This document shows, piece after piece, positions 5,938 through 12,593 of a stretch of DNA of 12,593 nucleotides (its first letter is position 1; each line of letters starts with the position of its first letter). Source of the stretch: Sva-25 sp037385685. GTDB taxonomy: Bacteria; Pseudomonadota; Gammaproteobacteria; Chromatiales; Chromatiaceae. The stretch covers positions 1 to 12,593 of the forward strand of contig JARRMW010000044.1 of NCBI GenBank assembly GCA_037385685.1, given 5' to 3'. A program made the position numbers and the translations under genes. The notes beneath the pieces are model-generated. The model was not told the origin of the DNA and did not search any database. It saw only the letters and a list, made by a program, of their open reading frames with translations.

Positions 5938-7233
5938 ATGCTGAAAAGCGCACTCAAACAATCCCTGATCGGCGGCATGCTCGCAGCCGGGATGGTCTTC
6001 TCAACGACCGCTTCGGCGGAAGAGACCATCAAGGTCGGTATCCTGCATTCACTTTCAGGCACCATGGCGATCAGTGAGACCACACTCAAAGACACCATGC
6101 TGATGCTGATCGAGGAGCAGAACGAGAAGGGCGGTCTTCTCGGCAAGAAGCTCGAGCCCGTGGTCGTGGATCCGGCCTCAAACTGGCCGCTCTTTGCCGA
6201 GAAGGCACGCGAGCTCATCGAGAAGGAGAAGGTTTCCGCAGTCTTCGGCTGCTGGACTTCGGTCTCGCGCAAGTCGGTCCTGCCGGTGTTCGAAGAGCTC
6301 GATAGCATCCTGTTCTACCCGGTCCAGTACGAGGGTGAGGAATCCTCGAAGAACGTCTTCTACACGGGTGCCGCGCCGAACCAGCAGGCGATCCCTGCTG
6401 TCGATTACCTCATGAACGAGATCGGCGTCGAGCGCTGGGTGCTTGCCGGTACGGACTATGTCTATCCGCGCACCACGAACAAGATTCTCGAGGCTTACCT
6501 CAAGGCCAAGGGTGTGGCCACAGAAGACATCATGATCAACTACACGCCGTTCGGCCATTCCGACTGGCAGTCGATCGTTGCAGACATCAAGAAGTTCGGT
6601 GCTACCGGCAAGAAGACCGCGGTTGTTTCCACGATCAATGGCGATGCCAACGTGCCTTTCTACAAGGAACTCGGCAACCAGGGCGTCTCTGCCGAGGACA
6701 TTCCGGTCGTTGCCTTCTCGGTTGGTGAGGAAGAGCTGTCCGGTATCGACACCAAGCCGCTCGTCGGCCATCTCGCTGCCTGGAACTACTTCATGAGCGT
6801 CGATGCCGAGGCCAATGACAGCTTCATCGAGAGCTGGCACGAATTCACGAAGGACGAGGAGCGTGTCTCGAATGACCCGATGGAAGCGCACTACATCGGT
6901 TTCAACATGTGGGTCAAAGCGGTCGAGAAAGCCGGCACCACCGACCCGGCAGCTGTCCAGGATGCGCTGATTGGCGTGGCTGTCCCGAACCTCACAGGGG
7001 GCTACTCCGCAATGATGCCAAACCACCACATCACCAAGCCGGTGCTGATCGGCGAGATCCAGGAAGATGGTCAGTTCGATGTTGTCTGGGAAACCTCCGG
7101 TCTCGTAGCGGGTGATGCCTGGTCCGATTTCCTGGAGGGGTCGAAAGACATCATCGCCGACTGGCGCGCACCACTCTCTTGCGGAAACTACAACGTCAAG
7201 ACGGCCAAGTGTTCTGGCCAGAACCTCGAGTAA
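5938..7233 (+). CDS. urtA: Urea ABC transporter, periplasmic urea-binding protein UrtA
   Basis: 431 residues, the usual size for UrtA. AGGAG ends 7 nt before the ATG. The first 27 residues form a signal peptide ending ASA, so the mature protein is periplasmic and delivers urea to UrtBC. The mature start IKVGILHSLSGTMAISE is typical of amide/urea-type type I binding proteins. FGCWTSVSRKSVLPVFE (around residue 103) and LFYPVQYEGEESSKNVFYTG (around 124) are strongly UrtA-like and separate it from branched-chain amino acid binders such as LivJ. It is the first gene of the operon behind the sigma-54 promoter and is separated from urtB by a strong hairpin, which may favour higher UrtA levels. FmdD-type short-chain amide binders are the nearest alternative, but the linked ureD settles the substrate as urea. 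Confidence 0.96.
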   Translation: MLKSALKQSLIGGMLAAGMVFSTTASAEETIKVGILHSLSGTMAISETTLKDTMLMLIEEQNEKGGLLGKKLEPVVVDPASNWPLFAEKARELIEKEKVSAVFGCWTSVSRKSVLPVFEELDSILFYPVQYEGEESSKNVFYTGAAPNQQAIPAVDYLMNEIGVERWVLAGTDYVYPRTTNKILEAYLKAKGVATEDIMINYTPFGHSDWQSIVADIKKFGATGKKTAVVSTINGDANVPFYKELGNQGVSAEDIPVVAFSVGEEELSGIDTKPLVGHLAAWNYFMSVDAEANDSFIESWHEFTKDEERVSNDPMEAHYIGFNMWVKAVEKAGTTDPAAVQDALIGVAVPNLTGGYSAMMPNHHITKPVLIGEIQEDGQFDVVWETSGLVAGDAWSDFLEGSKDIIADWRAPLSCGNYNVKTAKCSGQNLE

Positions 7234-7247
7234 GCAGTTACTCCCCC

Positions 7248-7281
7248 AGGCCGGGCGCTAATCAGAGTCGGCGCCCGGCCT
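7248..7281 (+). promoter_or_regulatory. Intercistronic hairpin between urtA and urtB
   Basis: AGGCCGGGCGC (7248-7258) and GCGCCCGGCCT (7271-7281) form a perfect 11-bp GC-rich stem with a 12-nt loop. There is no T-tract, so it is unlikely to stop transcription fully. In operons that start with a binding-protein gene, such a stem often shields the upstream message from 3' exonucleases and raises the binding protein over the membrane parts. Confidence 0.7.
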
Positions 7282-7312
7282 ACCTCCAACCATTCAAACA
7301 AAGACGTTTGCA

Positions 7313-8935
7313 ATGCAGATGAATCAACGACCGAAAAGTTTCCTTCGGCTTTGCCTTGGCCTGCTGCTTTTCGGACTTACCCTTCCGGTGCTGGCGGACC
7401 CCCAGGCCGAGTTCGAATCCGCGCTGGAGCTCCTGAGCGAAAGAAGCTATGACACCAAGAGCGAAGCGGTCAGAAAGATCGTTGCGAGTGGTCACAAGAA
7501 GGCGCGTGCGGTCCTCAATGCCATGCTCGAAGGCGACCTCTATACCCGTAAAAAAGAGAAGGACCTGGTCATTGCCGTAAAGGAAGGCTCTCAATACAGA
7601 ATTACCGCTGTGGTCACTGGCGAGGATGTCGGGCTCGTCAAAAAGCGCAGCCTGAAAAAAGTCAGTATCAACAATCAGCTGCGTGGACAGTTGCGCGGGG
7701 CGCTGGCACTACTGAACCTGGATAATCCCGATGCCGGCGAGCGCCTTGTTGCTGTCAATGAACTGCTCGATTCGATCGATGCCGAGAGTGCTGCGCTGTT
7801 GCGCGATGGGCTCGAAAAGGAGAGCGACCCGGATGTACGGGAGGCGATGGAGCTGGGTATCGCGCTTGGTGAAGTGACCAGCAAGGATCCTGCCATACGC
7901 TTGCAGGCAATCGCAGTCCTCGACGGCAGCATGCATCCCGCGGCATTCAACAGGCTCACGACGCTTGTCGAGCAGGAGGATGACAGCGATGTACGCAAGG
8001 CTGCGCAGGCGGCAATCAACTCCATCGACCTCAAGCGACAGATGTCAGGGGTTGCTGAGACCCTCTTTTTCGGGCTGAGTCTCGGTTCCGTGCTGGTCCT
8101 GGCAGCGATCGGCCTGGCGATCACTTTTGGCGTCATGGGTGTCATCAACATGGCGCACGGTGAGCTCATCATGCTCGGTGCCTACACTACCTATCTGCTC
8201 CAGGTCGTGATGCCGGAGTACCCGGGGGTCGCGCTGTTGCTCTCTATCCCGGTGGCCTTTCTCGTTTCCGGAGGAGTCGGCGTGCTGATCGAGCGCGGTG
8301 TGATTCGTTTTCTCTATGGCCGACCGCTCGAGACATTGCTCGCAACCTTTGGTATCAGCCTGATCCTGCAGCAGTTCGTGCGCGTTGTGATCTCACCGCA
8401 GAACGTACCGGTCTCGAACCCCTCCTGGATGTCGGGTTCCATCGAGATCAGCAGTGTGCTTTCCCTGACGTGGAACCGTATTTACATCATCGTCTTCAGT
8501 CTCATGGTCTTCGCAGCACTCTTCATGATTCTCAAGAAGACAGCGCTGGGTCTCCAGGTCAGGGCTGTTGCCCAGAACCGGGCCATGGCGCGAGCCATGG
8601 GTGTGCGATCAGAGCGGGTCGATGCGCTCACCTTTGGCCTGGGATCGGGCATTGCCGGGATCGCCGGCGTCGCACTCAGCCAGCTCACGAATGTGGGTCC
8701 CAACCTTGGCCAGTCCTATATCATCGACTCCTTCATGGTCGTGGTTTTCGGAGGGGTCGGTAATCTCTGGGGAACACTCGTTGCCGGCATGACGCTCGGT
8801 GTCGCGAACAAGATCATGGAGCCCTGGGCAGGCGCGGTGCTTGCGAAGATTCTCGTGCTGGTCTTCATTATCCTTTTCATCCAGAAACGCCCGCGCGGTC
8901 TCTTTCCGCAAAAGGGCCGCGCTGCGGAGGGCTGA
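7313..8935 (+). CDS. urtB: Urea ABC transporter permease UrtB
   Basis: 540 residues, the long form of UrtB common in proteobacteria. A signal-like hydrophobic segment (11-28, ending VLA) leads to a helical region to about residue 240. That region has HEAT-like stretches (for example SDPDVREAMELGIALG and DSDVRKAAQAAINSI) and is presumably periplasmic. The permease domain begins near 248 and runs to the end with many membrane helices. GVMGVINMAHGELIMLGAY (about 273-291) is the LivH/UrtB family signature. UrtB pairs with UrtC to form the inner-membrane urea path. The SD before the ATG at 7313 is weak, and an ATG two codons on is equally possible. The stop is 3 nt from urtC. Confidence 0.95.
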   Translation: MQMNQRPKSFLRLCLGLLLFGLTLPVLADPQAEFESALELLSERSYDTKSEAVRKIVASGHKKARAVLNAMLEGDLYTRKKEKDLVIAVKEGSQYRITAVVTGEDVGLVKKRSLKKVSINNQLRGQLRGALALLNLDNPDAGERLVAVNELLDSIDAESAALLRDGLEKESDPDVREAMELGIALGEVTSKDPAIRLQAIAVLDGSMHPAAFNRLTTLVEQEDDSDVRKAAQAAINSIDLKRQMSGVAETLFFGLSLGSVLVLAAIGLAITFGVMGVINMAHGELIMLGAYTTYLLQVVMPEYPGVALLLSIPVAFLVSGGVGVLIERGVIRFLYGRPLETLLATFGISLILQQFVRVVISPQNVPVSNPSWMSGSIEISSVLSLTWNRIYIIVFSLMVFAALFMILKKTALGLQVRAVAQNRAMARAMGVRSERVDALTFGLGSGIAGIAGVALSQLTNVGPNLGQSYIIDSFMVVVFGGVGNLWGTLVAGMTLGVANKIMEPWAGAVLAKILVLVFIILFIQKRPRGLFPQKGRAAEG

Positions 8936-8938
8936 TCA

Positions 8939-10021
8939 ATGGGTGTATTTCGCGTATTGAAAGACGATCGCGGCGGGCAGCTTCTGCTGCTGTTCCTGAC
9001 AGTCGTGGCCATCGTTATACCCCTGCTGAACCTCCTGGTGCCGGAAGGCAGTCCGTTCCATGTCACCACCTACACGGTCAGCCTCTTTGGCAAGTACCTG
9101 ACCTATGCCCTGCTGGCAGTCGCCGTGGATCTCGTGTGGGGTTATCTCGGCATCCTGAGCCTTGGCCATGCGGCTTTTTTCGCCCTCGGCGGCTATGTCA
9201 TGGGCATGTACCTGATGCGCCAGATCGGCGACCGTGGTGTCTACGGTGACCCGATCCTGCCGGATTTCATGGTGTTCCTGAACTGGAAAGAGCTGCCCTG
9301 GTTCTGGCACGGCCTCGACATGTTCTGGTTCGCGGCGATCATGATTGCGCTGGTTCCGGGGCTGCTGGCCTTTGTTTTCGGCTGGCTTGCGTTCCGCTCG
9401 CGTGTCACAGGCGTCTACCTGTCGATCATCACCCAGGCGCTGACGTTCGCGCTCATGCTGGCCTTTTTCCGTAACGAGATGGGTTTCGGTGGCAATAACG
9501 GTCTGACCGACTTCAAGGAGATACTCGGCTTCAGCCTGCAGAGCGACGCGACCAAGGTCGGTCTCTTTGTCGCCTCGGCCGTTGCGCTGGCGCTTGGCTA
9601 CCTCGCCTGTCGATGGATCGTGACATCCAAGCTCGGCCGTGTCACCGTCGCGATTCGTGACGCCGAGGACCGCACCCGTTTCATTGGCTATCGCGTCGAG
9701 TACTTCAAATTGTGGGTGTTTACGTTTTCTGCAGTTCTCGCCGGTATTGCAGGTGCGCTCTACGTGCCGCAAGTCGGCATCATCAACCCTGGCGAGTTTT
9801 CACCGCTCAACTCCATCGAGCTCGTGATCTGGGTCGCCATCGGCGGTCGCTATACACTTTATGGTGCCGTGATTGGAGCGCTGCTCGTCAATTATGCAAA
9901 AACCCTGCTGACCGGGGTCTGGCCAGATGCCTGGCTCTTCGCACTCGGCGCCATGTTCGTGCTCGTCACACTGTTCCTGCCGAAGGGTATCGCAGGGATC
10001 TTCAGGAGGAAGCCGGCATGA
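8939..10021 (+). CDS. urtC: Urea ABC transporter permease UrtC
   Basis: 360 residues, normal for UrtC. GGAGG (8926-8930) precedes the ATG by 8 nt. About eight or more hydrophobic segments mark an inner-membrane permease of the LivM type. DLVWGYLGILSLGHAAFFAL (64-83) and FGGNNGLTDFK (183-193) are conserved UrtC segments. A cytoplasmic loop for ATPase contact lies near IRDAEDRTRFIGY. It forms the channel together with UrtB. Its TGA overlaps the urtD start (ATGA), so translation is probably coupled. Confidence 0.95.
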   Translation: MGVFRVLKDDRGGQLLLLFLTVVAIVIPLLNLLVPEGSPFHVTTYTVSLFGKYLTYALLAVAVDLVWGYLGILSLGHAAFFALGGYVMGMYLMRQIGDRGVYGDPILPDFMVFLNWKELPWFWHGLDMFWFAAIMIALVPGLLAFVFGWLAFRSRVTGVYLSIITQALTFALMLAFFRNEMGFGGNNGLTDFKEILGFSLQSDATKVGLFVASAVALALGYLACRWIVTSKLGRVTVAIRDAEDRTRFIGYRVEYFKLWVFTFSAVLAGIAGALYVPQVGIINPGEFSPLNSIELVIWVAIGGRYTLYGAVIGALLVNYAKTLLTGVWPDAWLFALGAMFVLVTLFLPKGIAGIFRRKPA

Positions 10022-10848
10022 GCATGCTGAGTGACGTGCGTGAAACCATGCGCCGCGACGAGGTCTGGAGCTTCATGGCGCCACCTCCGTCACTGGATCT
10101 GGATATCAGCCACGGCCCGATTCTTTACCTCGAGGAACTCAATGTCAGTTTCGATGGCTTCAAGGCGATCAATGACCTGACGCTCTATATCGATGCAGGT
10201 GAACTGCGATGCATCATCGGGCCGAATGGCGCTGGCAAGACAACCATGATGGACATCATCACCGGCAAGACGCGTCCGGATTCCGGCAAGGCGTTTTTCG
10301 GGCAGCGCATCGACCTGTTGAAGCTCAGCGAACCACAGATCGCGACGGCCGGTATCGGGCGCAAGTTCCAGAAGCCGACCGTTTTCGAGTTCCATCGCGT
10401 CATCGACAACCTTGAACTGGCGTTGCGCGCCGAGAAGGGCGTCTGGCCGACGCTGTTTGCGAAGCTCTCGTCCGAACAGCAGGATTATCTCGATGAGACG
10501 CTCGATCTGATTGGTCTGAAAGAGCAGCGCAATGCCATGGCGGGTTCACTCTCTCATGGTCAGAAGCAGTGGCTCGAGATTGGCATGCTGCTCGTGCAGC
10601 AACCACACCTGTTGCTCGTCGACGAGCCGGTTGCCGGCATGACGCACCAGGAGATGGATCGCACTGCTGAATTGCTCGTGTCGCTTGCCGGCAAACACTC
10701 GGTTGTGGTTGTTGAGCATGACATGGATTTCGTGCGCTCGATCGCGCGCAAGGTGACGGTGCTGCACCAGGGCAGCGTGCTCGCCGAGGGGTCCATGGAC
10801 GATGTCCAGAATGATCAGCGTGTCATCGACGTTTACCTTGGTGGTTGA
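10018..10848 (+). CDS. urtD: Urea ABC transporter ATPase UrtD
   Basis: 276 residues from the ATG at 10018, which has AGGAGG upstream and overlaps urtC by 4 nt. A far-upstream start in the same frame would run through urtC and is not credible. ATPase motifs are complete: Walker A GPNGAGKTT (68-76), Q-loop Q118, signature LSHGQ (178-182), Walker B LLLVDE (198-203) and H-loop H234. LSHGQKQWLEIGMLL is typical of UrtD, and about 35 extra N-terminal residues before the domain fit the family. It works with UrtE on the cytoplasmic face to power urea uptake. Confidence 0.96.
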   Translation: MSMLSDVRETMRRDEVWSFMAPPPSLDLDISHGPILYLEELNVSFDGFKAINDLTLYIDAGELRCIIGPNGAGKTTMMDIITGKTRPDSGKAFFGQRIDLLKLSEPQIATAGIGRKFQKPTVFEFHRVIDNLELALRAEKGVWPTLFAKLSSEQQDYLDETLDLIGLKEQRNAMAGSLSHGQKQWLEIGMLLVQQPHLLLVDEPVAGMTHQEMDRTAELLVSLAGKHSVVVVEHDMDFVRSIARKVTVLHQGSVLAEGSMDDVQNDQRVIDVYLGG

Positions 10849-10851
10849 GAA

Positions 10852-11541
10852 ATGCTGCAAGTCGAATCACTGAATCAGTACTACGGCCAGAGCCACACCT
10901 TGTGGGACCTTGACATGGAAGCCCCGGAAGGAAAATGCACTGTTATCATGGGTCGCAACGGCGTCGGCAAGACAACCCTGCTGCAAGCAATCATGGGATT
11001 GCTTCCGATCCGTTCCGGCAGGATTCTGTATCGTGGCGAGGACATCTCGGGTGTCATTGCCGAGAAGCGTGCCGAAATGGGGATCGGCTATGTGCCACAG
11101 GGACGACAGATTTTTCCGTTGTTGACCGTCCAGGAGAATCTCGAGATCGGTTTGCCGGTTCGCAAGGACAAGAAAGTTCCCGAGTTTATTTTCGAACTCT
11201 TCCCGGTCCTCAAAGAGATGCTGGGGCGCAGGGGCGGTGATCTCTCGGGTGGACAGCAACAGCAGCTTGCGATCGGGCGAGCGCTCGTGGTAGATCCGAA
11301 ATTGCTGATCCTTGACGAGCCGACCGAAGGTATCCAGCCGAATGTCGTTCAGGAAATCGGCGATATCATACGTAAACTTAACCGTGAGGCAGGACTGACG
11401 GTGTTACTCGTGGAGCAGAAACTGCCTTTCGCGCGCAAGGTGGCAGACCGTTTCTGCATCCTGGATCGCGGGCGGCAGGTTGCCAGCGGGGGCATGGATC
11501 AGCTCGACGACACCATCATCCAGCAATATCTCACCGTCTAG
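10852..11541 (+). CDS. urtE: Urea ABC transporter ATPase UrtE
   Basis: 229 residues, starting 3 nt after the urtD stop, with GGTGG upstream. Walker A GRNGVGKTT (34-42), signature LSGGQ (131-135) and Walker B LLILDE (151-156) are intact. The H-loop position carries Q189 (LLVEQKLPFA), which is usual in the UrtE/LivF group and is not a defect. VPQGRQIFPLLTVQENL is also typical. It pairs with UrtD as the second nucleotide-binding subunit. Confidence 0.96.
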   Translation: MLQVESLNQYYGQSHTLWDLDMEAPEGKCTVIMGRNGVGKTTLLQAIMGLLPIRSGRILYRGEDISGVIAEKRAEMGIGYVPQGRQIFPLLTVQENLEIGLPVRKDKKVPEFIFELFPVLKEMLGRRGGDLSGGQQQQLAIGRALVVDPKLLILDEPTEGIQPNVVQEIGDIIRKLNREAGLTVLLVEQKLPFARKVADRFCILDRGRQVASGGMDQLDDTIIQQYLTV

Positions 11542-11554
11542 CGAGGAGAACACC

Positions 11555-11743
11555 ATGAAAATGAAACTGACATCGATCCTGCTGGCGTTACTGCCTGTCG
11601 CAGACGTGTCCGCTCATGCAAGTCATTCGCATGTGCTCGTACACAATATCGAGCATCTGGTACTGCTGTCACTGCTGCTGGCGCCGGTTTTGATGCTCGT
11701 TCGTCCGGTAATCCGTCGCCTGGCCGCAACCCGCGCCAGATAA
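11555..11743 (+). CDS. Small His-rich membrane peptide between urtE and ureD
   Basis: 62 residues. GAGGAG stands 5 nt before the ATG, 13 nt after urtE and 16 nt before ureD, so it is a co-transcribed operon member. Residues 1-20 look like a signal peptide ending VSA. The mature N-terminus would then begin HASHSHVLVHNIEH, with five His in 14 residues. A single hydrophobic helix (about 35-49) follows, and an Arg-rich tail (50-62, RPVIRRLAATRAR) should stay in the cytoplasm. I do not recognise a named family. By position and composition it could help handle nickel for urease or steady the transporter; both are inference. If the first segment is not cleaved it would be a two-helix hairpin. Confidence 0.75.
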   Translation: MKMKLTSILLALLPVADVSAHASHSHVLVHNIEHLVLLSLLLAPVLMLVRPVIRRLAATRAR

Positions 11744-11759
11744 CGCGCCAGATCAGATT

Positions 11760-12593
11760 ATGAGCGCAACAGGGGCACTACAGCAGGGGAGCTGGAGTGG
11801 CTGGGAGGCCTCGCTGGAACTGGGTTTCGAACAGAGGTCCGGGCGAACAGTGCTGAAGCATCGGCGTCAGCGCGGTCCGCTGGCAGTTCAACGCACCTTT
11901 CACCCTGAAGGCGATACCTGTCATCTCTATCTCCTGCATCCGCCCGGTGGTGTGGCTGGCGGGGACCGGTTGACGATCGAGATCGGATTGTCCCCGCAGA
12001 CAAGTGCGCTCGTCACGACGCCCGGCGCGACCAAGTTCTACAACACGACCGGCCCGACGGCACAACAGGTACAGCACTTTTCACTTGATGCAGGGTGTCT
12101 CGAATGGCTACCGCAGGAGAATATTTTTTTCCCGGACGCAGCGGTCGAACTGAAAACAGAAGTCGATTTGCATGGAGATGCCCGTTATATCGGTTGGGAA
12201 CTCAACTGTCTCGGACGCCCCGTTATTGGCGAGCGCTTCGAAAAGGGGCGTGCGCTCTTTTCCACCAGGCTCAGGCGAGATGGCCGCCCTTTGCTGATAG
12301 ACAGGCTCGCAGTCGACGGTGCATCACTCTCGGGATTGGCCACGCTGCGTGACCAGCCTGTCATCGCGACCTTCGTTGCAACGGGCGCCGACAAGGCGAT
12401 CCTGGAGAGGGCGCGGGATATCTCTCACCAATCAACTTCGACAGGCCTGACACTGCTTGGCGATGTGCTCGTCTGCCGTTATCTGGGTGACAGCACAGAG
12501 CAGGCACGCAAGCTCTTCGTCGCAATCTGGCAGGCCATCAGGCCGATGCTGATTGGAAAGGAAGCTGTTTTACCGAGGATCTGGGCGACATGA
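11760..12593 (+). CDS. ureD: Urease accessory protein UreD
   Basis: 277 residues, complete, with the TGA on the last bases of the window. UreD (UreH in some species) binds apo-urease and, with UreF and UreG, supports insertion of the two nickel ions into the active site. The conserved N-terminal block is clear: RRQRGPLAVQRTFHPEG (35-51), then CHLYLLHPPGGVAGGD (54-69), followed by TTPGATKFY (86-94) and WLPQENIFF (116-124). No signal peptide or membrane segment, so cytoplasmic. It is 16 nt after the small peptide gene with only a weak SD, which suggests coupling to the upstream reading. Its place right after urtE shows that urea import and urease form one transcription unit. ureA, ureB and ureC are expected beyond the window. 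Confidence 0.96.
   Translation: MSATGALQQGSWSGWEASLELGFEQRSGRTVLKHRRQRGPLAVQRTFHPEGDTCHLYLLHPPGGVAGGDRLTIEIGLSPQTSALVTTPGATKFYNTTGPTAQQVQHFSLDAGCLEWLPQENIFFPDAAVELKTEVDLHGDARYIGWELNCLGRPVIGERFEKGRALFSTRLRRDGRPLLIDRLAVDGASLSGLATLRDQPVIATFVATGADKAILERARDISHQSTSTGLTLLGDVLVCRYLGDSTEQARKLFVAIWQAIRPMLIGKEAVLPRIWAT

Noticed and set aside
6178..7029. 283-codon open frame antisense to urtA
   Set aside because: It lies wholly inside urtA, which is firmly identified. Long antisense frames are expected from the codon bias, and the product resembles nothing.
8936..9772. 278-codon open frame antisense to urtC
   Set aside because: It mirrors the urtC coding sequence, has a low-complexity charged product and no start signals. 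It is a shadow of urtC.
11402..11440. UrtE lacking the H-loop histidine (Q189 instead)
   Set aside because: Gln at this place is usual in the UrtE/LivF group, so it is not evidence of a dead ATPase.

Overview
The window reads as a chromosomal segment of a gammaproteobacterium-like Gram-negative. The genes are moderately GC-rich, most have Shine-Dalgarno (SD) starts, and exported proteins carry ordinary signal peptides. A sigma-54/NtrC-type control region and a CsrB-like RNA are also present. I cannot name the genus. No rRNA, tRNA, insertion sequence, phage or CRISPR array is visible.

Layout. (1) Minus strand, 1-3014: a hybrid histidine kinase with a fused receiver domain is followed 3 nt later by a GMC-type flavin oxidoreductase that runs off the left edge. 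A perfect 16-bp palindrome covers the kinase ribosome-binding site. (2) Plus strand, 3199-4950: a compact run of a cysteine-dioxygenase-like cupin, an exported Sel1-repeat protein and an exported single-domain rhodanese. It looks like a small sulfur/thiol-related operon transcribed divergently from the kinase. (3) 4951-5937, about 1 kb without a protein gene but rich in signals. It holds palindromes just after the rhodanese gene and a probable structured small RNA (about 5232-5456) with ten GGA motifs and a rho-independent terminator. It also holds NtrC-like sites near 5600-5627, a textbook sigma-54 promoter at 5850-5865 and a hairpin in the urtA leader. (4) Plus strand, 5938-12593: urtA-urtB-urtC-urtD-urtE, a 62-residue His-rich membrane peptide gene, and ureD ending on the last base of the window. 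Urease structural genes probably follow outside.

How it works together. UrtA binds urea in the periplasm, UrtB and UrtC form the channel, and UrtD and UrtE hydrolyse ATP. UreD begins nickel-urease maturation, so imported urea would be split to ammonia and CO2. The sigma-54 promoter and NtrC-like sites indicate induction by nitrogen limitation.

The most interesting item is the unannotated GGA-rich RNA between the rhodanese gene and the urt promoter. It resembles CsrA/RsmA-sequestering RNAs (CsrB, CsrC, RsmY, RsmZ). The second is the small His-rich peptide between urtE and ureD.
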